Assembly (NCBI GenBank): GCA_037044955.1
Contig: JBAOHX010000002.1
Location: 806,001-870,000, forward strand
Source: JAJXWB01 sp037044955
Lineage (GTDB): Bacteria; Pseudomonadota; Alphaproteobacteria; Rhizobiales; Beijerinckiaceae
Direction: 5' to 3'
Length of the DNA: 64,000 nucleotides
Of the stretch, positions 41,257 through 49,322 are shown piece by piece. The notes beneath the pieces were generated by a model, which made no database searches, was not told the DNA's origin, and saw nothing but the letters and a program-made list of their open reading frames with translations. The position numbers and the translations under genes were made by a program. How positions within the stretch are numbered: the stretch's first letter is position 1; every line of letters starts with the position of its first letter.

Positions 41257-41405
41257 GGTCACCCTCTCCCGTGAAACGGGAGAGGGTGGCCTCGCGTAGC
41301 GAGGTCGGGTGAGGGCGCCGCGATTTGCGACGACTTTGACGTGTCGGCGCGGCCCTCATCCGTCATGCTCCGCATGACACCTTCTCCCGCTTTGCGGGAG
41401 AAGGG
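41257..41405. repeat. Palindromic mosaic between convergent ligA and the M24 peptidase
   Basis: CACCCTCTCCCGTGAAACGGGAGAGGGTG (41260-41288), GCCTCGCGTAGCGAGGTC, GTCATGCTCCGCATGAC and TTCTCCCGCTTTGCGGGAGAA (41384-41404). Likely acts as a two-way terminator. Confidence 0.8.
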
Positions 41406-41406
41406 T

Positions 41407-43240
41407 TTACCCAATCTTCCTTGTCGCGCCCTTCAGCCACTTCCTCGCGCGCGCGGCGAAACCTTCGCCTTCCAGCTTCTCCCGCACCGCCTTGTGATAG
41501 GCGTTCAGCCACGCGATTTCCTCGCGCGTCATCAGCTTCGCGTCGATCAACGCCGTGTCGATGGGGGCGAAGGCGATGGTCTCGAAGCCATACATTTCCC
41601 GCTCCGCGCCCGCGATCTTGCGCGGCTCCACGACCACGAGATTCTCGATGCGGATGCCGTACGCGCCTTCGCGGTAATAGCCGGGCTCGTTCGACAAGAT
41701 CATGCCCGGCTCCAGCGCCACGCCGCCGAGCTTTGAAATGCGCTGCGGCCCTTCGTGCACGCTCAGATATGCGCCGACGCCATGTCCGGTGCCGTGGTCG
41801 AAATCGGTTCCCGGCTTCCCACAGCGCGCGGCGCGCATAGGCGTCGATCTGCGCGCCGGTCGTTCCCTTCGGAAAGACAGCGGTCGCGATCGCGATGTGG
41901 CCCTTCAGCACGCGCGTATATCTGTCGCGCATGTCGCGCGTGGGCTTGCCGACGATCGTCGTGCGGGTGATGTCGGTCGTGCCGTCCACATATTGGGCGC
42001 CGGAATCGACGAGATAGATTCCCTTGCCGATCCGCGCGTCGCTCTCCTCGGTCACGCGATAGTGCGGCAGCGCGGCATGCGCGCCGAAGGCGGAGATCGT
42101 GCCGAAGGAAATCTCCTTCAGTTTGCCGGTCGCGCGGCGAAAGCTCTCCAGCGCCTGCGCGGCGCCGATCTCGGTCAGCTTGCCCTTCGGCGCTTCGCCC
42201 GCGAACCACGCCAGAAATTCCACCATGGCCGCGCCGTCGCGAATGTGCGCGGCGCGCGAGCCTTTCAGTTCGGCGGCGTTCTTGCGCGCCTTCATCAGCG
42301 CCGTCGGATCGGCGCCGACCTCGGCCGTCCCGCCCTTGTCGCGGTAGAGCGCGACGAGTTTTTCGGGCGCGGTGGCGGCGTCGAACAGCAGCTTCTTCTT
42401 TTCACGCGCCAGATTTTCGAGATCGGCGATCAGTGTGGCGGGCTCGCGCACGTCGGCCAGGTCTTCGAGCGCCGCGCGCACGCTGTTGGAGAGTTTCGCG
42501 CCTTCGACGTAGAGCGTCGCGCGTTTTTCGCGCGGGACGATCGCCCAGGACAGCGGCAGCGGCGTGTGCGCGACGTCGCCGCCGCGGATGTTGAAGGCCC
42601 AGGCGACCGCGTGCGGGTCCGACAGCACGAGGCCGTCGGCCTTGCCGAGCGTCTGCGCGACGCGCGCGAGCTTCTTCGCCGCGCTTTCGCCCGCGAGTTT
42701 TTCCGGATGCGGCACGACCGGCGCGCAGGGCGCGGGCGGACGGTCGCTCCAGATCGCGTCGATCGGATTGTCTTCGACCGCCACGAGGCGCGCGCCGGCT
42801 TCCTCGGCGCCCTTGCGCAGGGCCTCGACCGAGGCCGGCGTGTGCAGCCAGGGATCGTAGCCGATGGAGGCTCCCTTGCCGGCTTCGCGAGACAGCCAGC
42901 GCGACGGCGGATCGGAGACGAGATCGCAGATGGAAAACAGCTTGCCGTCGACCTGCTCGCGCGCCTGGATCGTGTAGCGGCCGTCGACGAAGAGCGCGGC
43001 CTTGTCGGCCAGCACGACCGCCGCCCCGGCCGAGCCCGAGAAGCCGGTCAGCCAGGCGAGGCGCTCGGCGCCCGGCGGCACATATTCGTTCTGGTGCTCG
43101 TCGGCGCGCGGCGCGATGAAGCCGTCGAGAGCGCGCCGCTTCAGCTCCGCGCGCAGGGCAGCGATGCGCGGGGCGGCGCGGGCGGGATCGGAGATCTCGG
43201 CAAAGGACTGGAAATGCGATTCGAACGGCGGCGTTTTCAT
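41407..43240 (-). CDS. pepP: Aminopeptidase P-like M24 metallopeptidase, with one apparent extra base
   Basis: About 610 aa once repaired, the three-domain (two creatinase-like plus catalytic) aminopeptidase P type. It removes N-terminal residues before proline. Pita-bread motifs: YLVDSGAQYVDGTTDITRT (metal Asp pair), HGTGHGVGAYLSVHEGP, LSNEPGYY and IENLVVVE. The break is at 41808-41809 (+ strand TT should be T); repair gives WEAGTDFDHGTGHG. The gene symbol is by family. Convergent with ligA, across a repeat block. Confidence 0.9.
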
Positions 43241-43261
43241 GCGTCGAAGGGTAGAGAACGC

Positions 43262-43345
43262 CAGCCGGGACCGCCAGCCTCCGGCTGGGCCCGCCGGCCA
43301 CTCGTGCGATCCGCCGGCCGGAGGTCGGGGGTCTCGGCTGTTTGC
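43262..43345. repeat. REP-like GGGACCGCC(A)GC...element
   Basis: Hairpins CCAGCCTCCGGCTGG and GCCGGCC/GGCCGG-type stems next to GGGACCGC. Related to the doublet at 59349-59416. Lies upstream of the M24 peptidase start and may overlap its promoter. Confidence 0.5.
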
Positions 43346-43388
43346 CCCGTGCAGGGCGCCGCCGCCAGCTAGCCAGCCATGCGTATTG

Positions 43389-43401
43389 TGCAGTGCAATA
43401 T
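43389..43401 (+). promoter_or_regulatory. TGCAGTGCAATAT motif, second copy
   Basis: Identical over 13 bases to 8847-8859. It stands 102 bp before the 72-aa gene, within the otherwise gene-free 43241-43502. Confidence 0.3.
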
Positions 43402-43502
43402 CAATGGTTAGAACACATTTGCATGCCTATATCCGCACCAACGGCGACAAGCCGAGATTCGGGCGGAACGTCAGGGGCTCTCTCTAACGAAGGAGCCAAA
43501 CC

Positions 43503-43721
43503 ATGGCGACGATGATCATTCCCTCCAGGGCCTATGGCGCCCGCGCCAAGCGCGCGCAGCCGCGCGGCCTGTGGACCCGCTTTCTCGACGCGCTGAAGGC
43601 TGCGCGTCAGCACGAGGCCGACGAACTGGTCGCCCGCTACGTGAACGGGCGCTGGTCCGACTCGGTCGAGCGCGAGATCAACGAGAAGCTGGTCCAGTCG
43701 GAGATGCACCGGCTGTTCTGA
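43503..43721 (+). CDS. Small basic protein of unknown function
   Basis: 72 aa, no signal peptide, no membrane helix. Basic N-terminus (RAYGARAKRAQPRG) followed by a predicted helical part (FLDALKAARQHEADELVARY) and an acidic/charged end. A good ribosome site (CGAAGGAGCC) lies 6-9 bp before the ATG, and codon use is like its neighbours. I do not recognise a family. The shared TGCAGTGCAATAT motif upstream suggests regulation in common with the transglycosylase gene at 8.9 kb. Confidence 0.7.
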   Translation: MATMIIPSRAYGARAKRAQPRGLWTRFLDALKAARQHEADELVARYVNGRWSDSVEREINEKLVQSEMHRLF

Positions 43722-43752
43722 GCCGGCGCGCTCAATCCGGATCATGCATATG

Positions 43753-43776
43753 TGAAGTCGGATATATCCGACTTCA
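43753..43776. repeat. Perfect 24-bp palindrome at the prmA stop
   Basis: TGAAGTCGGATA / TATCCGACTTCA. Its last three bases supply the TGA stop of the minus-strand prmA gene. GAAGTCSG family; it may form the terminator between two convergent genes. Confidence 0.85.
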
Positions 43777-44715
43777 GAAAACCGGCCGGGCGGCCGATCC
43801 GCCCGACCTGAGCACGAGCGTCGCCCAACCGTCGAGATCGCCGCGCGCGACGAGGGCAAAGCCCTGCGCCGCATAGGCCGTCAGAACGCCCGCGACGTCG
43901 CGCGCGAGCAGGCCGGACAGGACGAGCTCGGCGTCATGCGCGGCGACGTCGGCGATCTGCGGCGCCATCAGCCGCAGCGGCTTCGCCAGAATATTCGCGA
44001 AAATCAGATCGTAGGGGCCGCCCTGGCGCAGGGCCGGGTGCATGGTTCCGCGCGCCGTGACGGGCCTTACCCACGGCGCCGCGCCGTTCAGCCGCGCATT
44101 GGCGGCGGCGGCTTCCGTCGAGACGGGATCGATGTCGCCGGCAGCGACCTGCTTGCGCCACAGGCGCGCCGCCGCGATGGCGAGCACGCCCGTGCCCGTG
44201 CCGATGTCGAGAATGCGGCTGGGGCGGCGGCGCTTGGAAATCGCGTCCAGCGCCTTCAGGCAGCCGAGCGTGGTGCCGTGATGGCCGGTGCCGAAGGCGA
44301 GCGCGGCCTCGATCTCCAGCCCGATATCGTTTTCGCGCGGCGCCTGGCGGTCGTGCGAGCCGTGCACGAGGAAGCGTCCGGCGCGCACGGGGGCGAGGCC
44401 CTCGAGCGAAGCCGCCACCCAATCCTGCTCGCTGACGCGGCCGAAGACGAGGCCGTCGGCCGCCGCATCGCCCGCCACGGCGCGGACGAGGTCGCGGATC
44501 ATCTCCTCGTCGGGCTCGGGGCCGAAATAGACCTCAGCCACCCACTCGTCCGTCGTCCAGGTGTCGGTGGAGGGGTGTTTCTCGAAGGCGGCGGCCGCGG
44601 TTTCGGTCGGATCGAAGGTCTCGACGATCGCGTCGGCGACGAGACGCGCGGTGGCCTCGTCGGTCTCCAGCCGCATCACGAAAGCGGCGCCATTGGGGGG
44701 AAGTCCTTCCAGCAT
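43774..44715 (-). CDS. prmA: Ribosomal protein L11 methyltransferase
   Basis: 313 aa. Methylates ribosomal protein L11. N-terminal L11-binding domain (about 1-120), then the PrmA signature AFGTGHHGTTLGCL, SAM loop ILDIGTGTGVLAIAA, DIDPVS and the FANILAKPLRLMAPQI catalytic region. The ATG at 44715 starts at a conserved position. The stop codon lies in a palindromic repeat. Divergent from a cysteine-rich exported protein. Confidence 0.94.
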   Translation of the reverse strand: MLEGLPPNGAAFVMRLETDEATARLVADAIVETFDPTETAAAAFEKHPSTDTWTTDEWVAEVYFGPEPDEEMIRDLVRAVAGDAAADGLVFGRVSEQDWVAASLEGLAPVRAGRFLVHGSHDRQAPRENDIGLEIEAALAFGTGHHGTTLGCLKALDAISKRRRPSRILDIGTGTGVLAIAAARLWRKQVAAGDIDPVSTEAAAANARLNGAAPWVRPVTARGTMHPALRQGGPYDLIFANILAKPLRLMAPQIADVAAHDAELVLSGLLARDVAGVLTAYAAQGFALVARGDLDGWATLVLRSGGSAARPVF

Positions 44716-44772
44716 GGCGCGCGCTTAGCACGGCGGGCGCGGAAAGTCATGAGCGGGCGTGCTGGAGCGCGT

Positions 44773-44865
44773 GGGCCGAAAAAGTGGAAGCCGGTTTTCG
44801 CAAGACGCGCGCTCCACTTTGAAATAGATCAGCTTTTCCGCATTTGAGCGATTCCGCTCAAATGC
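44773..44865. repeat. Rhizobiales-type intergenic repeat with GCATTTGAGCG hairpin
   Basis: GGCCGAAAAAGTGGAAGCCGGTTTTCG resembles a widespread Rhizobiales repeat; it is followed by GCATTTGAGCG-ATTC-CGCTCAAATGC (44840-44865), an 11-bp stem. It sits in the promoter space of prmA and the Cys-rich gene. Confidence 0.6.
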
Positions 44866-44886
44866 AGGCTGATCTAAGCTCGCGCC

Positions 44887-45147
44887 ATGATCCGAATCCT
44901 GCTCGCCGCATGTCTGGCGTTCGTCCCGGTCCGCGCCCGCGCCGACGACGCCGCGCCGCCCCTGCCGCCGCCGCCGATCGATCTGCCCGCCGAGATTCAG
45001 GCGGAACAGAAGAGCGTGCAAGCCTGGGGCCGCGCCAATCCGGATTGCGCGGAATGGAGCGACGCCTGCGTGGCCTGCACGAAGCAAGGCTGCTCGACGC
45101 CCGGCATCGCCTGCACGCCGAAGGAAACGACCTGCCGGCGGAAGTGA
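44887..45147 (+). CDS. Small exported cysteine-rich protein
   Basis: 86 aa. Signal peptide MIRILLAACLAFVPVRARAD with AXA-type cleavage near residue 19, a Pro-rich stretch, then a compact C-terminus with six cysteines (DC, DAC, VAC, GC, IAC, TTC). The six could form three disulfides in the periplasm. No family is recognised. Short intergenic gap to the convergent Nudix gene (7 bp). Confidence 0.7.
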   Translation: MIRILLAACLAFVPVRARADDAAPPLPPPPIDLPAEIQAEQKSVQAWGRANPDCAEWSDACVACTKQGCSTPGIACTPKETTCRRK

Positions 45148-45154
45148 GTTGATG

Positions 45155-45871
45155 CTACGCCCCGAACTCGTGCGCGAGATAGACGCGGATGAATTCGGGA
45201 ACGGCGAGCGCATCGAGGTCGCTCATCCCGCGCACGATGCGCAGGCCGGCGAGTTCCGGCTGCTTTTCGCGCGCCAGGAATTTTTCGACGCGCGCGACGA
45301 TCTCGTCGGCGTCCGCCTGCAGCCGCACCGGCCGCATGCAGGCGACGCGCGGGCCGAGCCGCACGATGGTCCAGACGGGATCGACCGCGGCGCCGTCGAT
45401 GTCGAGGCCCGTCTCCTCCTGCAATTCGCGCGCGACCGAGCCGGCGAGATCGACGCGCTCGCCCACGACATCGTCGAGATCGGGCGTGCCGGCGGGAAAA
45501 TAGGACTTGCCGGCATTGGCCGTGTGCGCCGCCATCTCGCCGAGCAGGAAGGCGCCGTCGGCCGCGCGCAACGCCGCCATGGCGAAGCCGTTGAACACGC
45601 CGCCGCCGGGAAAGCCGAAGTCGCGCCAGGCCATGAAGGCGGAAAAGGCGGTCTCGAAATAATTCGCGCGCAATGCGCCGCCGTCGTCAGGCCGATGCTC
45701 GAGCGCGTGGCCGAGCAGCACGCGCCCGTCGAACAGCGCGGGCTTGGCGGCGACCATGCCCGCCCAATGCGCGGCGATCTCCGGCGCGCGCGTCTGCGCG
45801 AAATCCCAGTCGAAGGGCGCGACGCGGGCTTCGAGCCGCGCGACGCGAAAGATCTGCGCGGCCTCGCTCAC
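45155..45871 (-). CDS. Nudix-like hydrolase, degenerate Nudix box
   Basis: 238 aa. A Nudix-type core is suggested by FPAGTPDLDDVVGERVDLAGSVARELQEETGLDI. The REx2EExG part is intact (RELQEETGL), but the upstream Glu of the Nudix box is replaced, which may lower activity or alter specificity. A fairly long N-terminal region (about 110 residues) precedes it. Substrate unknown. The start overlaps the PhzF stop by 4 bp, so the two are one transcription unit. Confidence 0.75.
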   Translation of the reverse strand: MSEAAQIFRVARLEARVAPFDWDFAQTRAPEIAAHWAGMVAAKPALFDGRVLLGHALEHRPDDGGALRANYFETAFSAFMAWRDFGFPGGGVFNGFAMAALRAADGAFLLGEMAAHTANAGKSYFPAGTPDLDDVVGERVDLAGSVARELQEETGLDIDGAAVDPVWTIVRLGPRVACMRPVRLQADADEIVARVEKFLAREKQPELAGLRIVRGMSDLDALAVPEFIRVYLAHEFGA

Positions 45872-46770
45872 AGCGCCAGCGTTCCTTCGCCGACGCGCAC
45901 GGCGTGACCGCCGATGGTGGCGGCGACGAGCGCGCCGTCCCGCACGCTCATGCCGAGCGTGATGCGCGAGGGCCGGCCCATCTCGAAGCCCTGCTCGATG
46001 ACCAGCGCGTGCTCGCCGTCCTCGGGCTTCTCGAAGGCGTGCGCGACGCCGGCGAATGCGGCGGCGGCCGCGCCGGTCGCGGGATCCTCGAGGCCGGGCA
46101 TCAGCGCGCTGAACATGCGGGCATGGACCGCGCTTTCGGGATCGCAGGTCTCGCGCGTGTAAAGCCAGGCGCCGCGTCCGCCGGCGCTCGCGGCGGTCAG
46201 TTTCTGCGCGTCGGGTTTCGCGCGCGCGATTGCCGCGAGGCTGGAGATCGGCACGAAGCAGAAGGGCGTGCCGGCGGAATAGACGACGGGACGATGGCCG
46301 TCGAAGCCGATGTCCCTCTCATCGAGCGACAGCGCTTCCGCGAGCGCGCGCGCGTCCGCTTCGCCGATCTTCTCCGGCAGGCGCGGCAGATCGAAATAGG
46401 CGAAGGAGGCGCCGCGCCTTTCCAGCCGCACCGTGCAATTCACATCGCCGACCTGTTCTTCCAGCACGATTCCGAGGTCGCGTCCGCCTGCCAGTTCCGG
46501 CGCGCGGAGAGAGGCGAGCAGCACGGCCGTCCCGACGGTCGGATGGCCGGCGAAGGGAAGTTCCATCGCCGGCGTGAAGATGCGCAGGCGCGCCGTGTTC
46601 ACGGGATTGCGCGCGGGCAGGACGAAGACCGTCTCCGACAGGTTGAACTCGCGCGCGATCGCCTGCATCCGCGCTTCGTCCAGCCCTTCGGCGTCGATGA
46701 CGACGGCGAGCGGATTGCCGGCGAGCGGCTCCGTCGCAAAAACGTCGAGCGTGAAGAATCGGCGCGGCAT
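45868..46770 (-). CDS. PhzF-family isomerase-like protein
   Basis: 300 aa. The PhzF/diaminopimelate-epimerase fold: FFTLDVFATEPLAGNPLAVV at the N-terminus, EFNLSETVFVLP with the conserved catalytic Glu (Glu45 region), FTPAMELPFAGHPTVGTA, and the C-terminal EDPATGAAAAA. Family members isomerise small molecules; the substrate is unknown and no phenazine genes are nearby. ATG 46770 is the family start; the frame runs on upstream without homology. Co-directional with the Nudix gene. Confidence 0.92.
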   Translation of the reverse strand: MPRRFFTLDVFATEPLAGNPLAVVIDAEGLDEARMQAIAREFNLSETVFVLPARNPVNTARLRIFTPAMELPFAGHPTVGTAVLLASLRAPELAGGRDLGIVLEEQVGDVNCTVRLERRGASFAYFDLPRLPEKIGEADARALAEALSLDERDIGFDGHRPVVYSAGTPFCFVPISSLAAIARAKPDAQKLTAASAGGRGAWLYTRETCDPESAVHARMFSALMPGLEDPATGAAAAAFAGVAHAFEKPEDGEHALVIEQGFEMGRPSRITLGMSVRDGALVAATIGGHAVRVGEGTLAL

Positions 46771-46821
46771 TCTGCTATGATAGCGCAACAGGGCGGGGAT
46801 CGGGCAGCAGGGGACGACGAT

Positions 46822-47079
46822 ATGCGGCGTGTTGCGCTTCTTGCATTCCTTTGCATTCTCGGCGCATCCGGCGCCTCCGCCTGCGACGCGCGCAAGGCGC
46901 GCTTTGCGGTGGGCAAGCGCTATTCGCCTTCTCTGGCCGAGGAGGCGCGCGCGAAAGCCGGCGCCGCGCTGGCGCGCCGGATGATCCGCGGGCGTTTCTA
47001 CACGATGGAATACATGGGCCTGCGGCTCAACCTGCACACGGATGCTGCGGGCAGGGTGCTCAGCGCTTCCTGCGGCTGA
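46822..47079 (+). CDS. Exported I78-family peptidase-inhibitor-like protein
   Basis: 85 aa. Signal peptide of about 20 residues (MRRVALLAFLCILGASGASA), then CDARKARFAVGKRYSPSLAE...MGLRLNLHTDAAGRVLSASCG, which has the I78 layout: two cysteines at the ends, an alanine-rich helix and RLNL..D..G.V...CG. Related proteins inhibit serine proteases. An enveloping longer frame exists but the ATG at 46822 starts the signal peptide. Overlaps nothing; divergent from PhzF by 51 bp. Confidence 0.7.
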   Translation: MRRVALLAFLCILGASGASACDARKARFAVGKRYSPSLAEEARAKAGAALARRMIRGRFYTMEYMGLRLNLHTDAAGRVLSASCG

Positions 47080-47081
47080 TT

Positions 47082-47786
47082 TCAGCCGAACAGCTTCTGC
47101 GCGAGATCGACCATGTCGTCGCCCGCGACATCGACCGCGATCTTCGGCTTGCTTTCGCCCTTGCCCGGGCCCTTCTCGTCGGGGCGCGCGACGAAGCCGG
47201 TCTGCAGGCCGCAGGCTTTCGCCGCGGCGAGATCGTCGGAATGGGCGGCGACCATCATGCAGTCTTCTGGCGCGAGATCGAAGGCGGCGCAGGCGGAAAG
47301 ATAGACATCGGGCTTGGGCTTGTAGTCGCGCGAAAATTCCGCGCCGAGAACGGCGTCCCAGTGAAAATTGTTGCGGCGCGCGAGCGCCGCCATCAGCGAC
47401 ACATTGCCGTTGGAGACGGGCGCGACGAGCCCGTGCTTTCTCAGCATCGCAATGCCGCGTGAAGAGTCCGGCCAGGCGTCGAGCTTGTGCCAGGCGAGCA
47501 CGAGGGCGCGTTTCGTATCGTCTGAAATATCGGACAGGCCGAATTGCCCGAGAATACGCTCGAGGTTGCGCGCATGCACGACGTCGAGCTTGGCGAAGGG
47601 CTGGCGGCCGGAGCGGATTTCCTCCATGCCGGCCTGATACTGTCCGCGCCAGGCGTCGGCGAAGGCGGTCCACACCATGTCGTGGCCGAGCGGGTGCAGG
47701 ACTTGCCGCGCCTCGCGCGCGACGCCCTCGCGCCAGTCGACGACCGTGCCGAAAATATCGAAGAAAAACGCCTTTGGCTTGCCCAT
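47082..47786 (-). CDS. Haloacid dehalogenase type II (HAD family)
   Basis: 234 aa. L-2-haloacid dehalogenase-like: nucleophile Asp10 in FFFDIFGTVVDWR, Ser/Asn motif SNGN, Lys in SRDYKPKPDVY and the acidic motif AHSDDLAAAK. This predicts hydrolytic dehalogenation of 2-haloacids, although many relatives have other or unknown substrates. The gene is convergent with the I78 gene (2 bp gap) and divergent from another HAD gene. Confidence 0.85.
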   Translation of the reverse strand: MGKPKAFFFDIFGTVVDWREGVAREARQVLHPLGHDMVWTAFADAWRGQYQAGMEEIRSGRQPFAKLDVVHARNLERILGQFGLSDISDDTKRALVLAWHKLDAWPDSSRGIAMLRKHGLVAPVSNGNVSLMAALARRNNFHWDAVLGAEFSRDYKPKPDVYLSACAAFDLAPEDCMMVAAHSDDLAAAKACGLQTGFVARPDEKGPGKGESKPKIAVDVAGDDMVDLAQKLFG

Positions 47787-47856
47787 CCGATCCTCCCGCG
47801 ACTTGAGCGGAAATATGCGCTAGATCGGCGTGGGCTATCAATGCGGGGGCGCAGGC

Positions 47857-48462
47857 GTGGCGCGGAAGGATGTCGTTTTCGATCTCGGCAACGTGCTGTT
47901 GCGCTGGGACCCGCGCCATCTCTACCGCAAGGTCTTTGCCGACGAAGCGCGCATGGAGGAATTCCTGTCCGGCGCCTGCTCCTTGGCGTGGATCCAATCG
48001 ATCGACGGGCATCAGGATTTTGCCGCGCCGATTGCCATGCGCGTGAAAAAGTTTCCGGAATTTGCGGAAGAGCTGAGGTTGTTCGATACGCGCTGGCTGG
48101 AGACGCTGGACGGCGCGATCGAGGAAAATCTGGACCTCATGCGCGCGCTGAAGAGCCAGGGCCGGCCGGTCTACGGCCTGACCAATTATCCCGCGCAGAA
48201 ATTCGAGGTGTCGCGGAAGCTGCACCCGTTTCTCGACGAGTTCGACGCGATCGTGGTGTCGGGGCGCGAGGGCGTGACGAAGCCAAGCGCGCGCATCTAC
48301 GAAATCCTGTTCGAACGTTCGGGCCGCGCGCCGGAGGAGCTGGTGTTCGTGGACGATGTGGCGCGCAATATCGAGGCCGCCGAAAGGCTCGGGATGGCGG
48401 GCGTTCTGTATGCGCCTGACATGGATCTGGCGGCGGAGTTGCAGCGGGCGGGCGCATTGTAG
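47857..48462 (+). CDS. HAD-superfamily hydrolase
   Basis: 201 aa. HAD subfamily IA: DVVFDLGNVLLRWDP (nucleophile Asp), LTNYP (motif II), TKPSARIYEILFERSG (Lys) and VFVDDVARNIEAAERLG (motif IV). YihX-like sugar or nucleotide phosphatase is the likely class. The GTG at 47857 is favoured because motif I begins right after; GTG 47830 is an alternative. Divergent from the type II dehalogenase gene. Confidence 0.88.
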   Translation: MARKDVVFDLGNVLLRWDPRHLYRKVFADEARMEEFLSGACSLAWIQSIDGHQDFAAPIAMRVKKFPEFAEELRLFDTRWLETLDGAIEENLDLMRALKSQGRPVYGLTNYPAQKFEVSRKLHPFLDEFDAIVVSGREGVTKPSARIYEILFERSGRAPEELVFVDDVARNIEAAERLGMAGVLYAPDMDLAAELQRAGAL

Positions 48463-48474
48463 GACGCCGACCCG

Positions 48475-48577
48475 TCCGTCATTGCGAGGAGCGCCTTCAG
48501 CGCGACGAAGCAATCCATCCACTGGAACTGCGCAAGGATGGATTGCCGCGTCGCCTTCGGCTCCTCGCAATGACGGA
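48475..48577. repeat. GTCATTGCGAGGAG inverted-repeat element, copy A
   Basis: Perfect 17-bp ends (TCCGTCATTGCGAGGAG / reverse complement), inner pair GCAATCCATCC/GGATGGATTGC. The simplest copy, lacking nested palindromes; others at 51434-51563 and 60857-61070. Confidence 0.85.
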
Positions 48578-48580
48578 CAA

Positions 48581-49132
48581 TTACTCCACGATCCCCGTCG
48601 GCAATCCGTCCATGCTGACGGCGTTCTTCTCGCGCCAATAGTCCGCGACGCCCTGCGGCCCCTTGTTGTCGGCCCAATTGTCGAGCGCGCCGCGTTCGCG
48701 TTGGTAGCCGAAGGCCGGCACGCCGTAGCCGCAGGAGGTCTTCACGAGATCGACGGCGAGCCGCACGATCTGGCGTGTTCCGACGGGCCGATGGTTGTCG
48801 AATTGTGTCGCGAGCATGCGCGAAAAATCGGCGCTGTCGCGATGCAGGATTTCGCCGCGCCCGTAGAGGCGCAGGATGTTCGGCGGGCCGTCGAAGGCGC
48901 AGAACATGATGGTGAGGCGCCCGTCCGCCTTCAGATGCGCCGCCGTCTCGGCGCCGGAGCCCGTGAGGTCGAGCCAGCAGACCTCGTTGTCGCCGATGAC
49001 GCGAAACTCGCGCGTCGAACGCGGCGAAATATTGATGCGCGCGCCTTGCGCGACAGTGGCGGCGAAGAAGATGTGCTGGCGCGCGATGAAGTCGCGCAAG
49101 GCGGGCGTGAGGCTCGGATATTCCTTGGCCAC
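48581..49132 (-). CDS. Pyridoxamine 5'-phosphate oxidase-like FMN-binding protein
   Basis: 183 aa. PNPOx split-barrel signs: FIARQHIFFAATVAQGARINISPR, CWLDLTGSGAETAAHLKADGRLTIMF and a C-terminal CGYGVPAFGYQRER. It probably binds FMN or haem; the reaction is unknown. GTG at 49132 is the start that begins the family region; the ATG at 49219 lies in repeat-like sequence and is less likely. Confidence 0.85.
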   Translation of the reverse strand: MAKEYPSLTPALRDFIARQHIFFAATVAQGARINISPRSTREFRVIGDNEVCWLDLTGSGAETAAHLKADGRLTIMFCAFDGPPNILRLYGRGEILHRDSADFSRMLATQFDNHRPVGTRQIVRLAVDLVKTSCGYGVPAFGYQRERGALDNWADNKGPQGVADYWREKNAVSMDGLPTGIVE

Positions 49133-49210
49133 GTCGGGCTCCGTGTGCGGGCGATGCGTGGCGGGTAGAATAGGGCGCGACTGGCGTATCGAGAAGCGTC
49201 GCCGCGATCC

Positions 49211-49310
49211 GGCCGTCATTCCCGGCGCCTGCGCGGCAGGCGATCGGAACTCCAGAAAAAGTCGGAGCCGCGTTACCGCTAGACTGGATCCCCGCTTTCG
49301 CGGGGATGAC
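49211..49310. repeat. GTCATTCC...GGATCCCCGCTTTCGCGGGGATGAC repeat
   Basis: The hairpin ATCCCCGCTTTCGCGGGGAT (about 49288-49307) is a widely spread bacterial repeat core; the outer GTCATTCCC arm begins near 49215. Between fadH (3' end) and the PNPOx-like gene. Confidence 0.75.
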
Positions 49311-49322
49311 AGGCGTGTCGCG

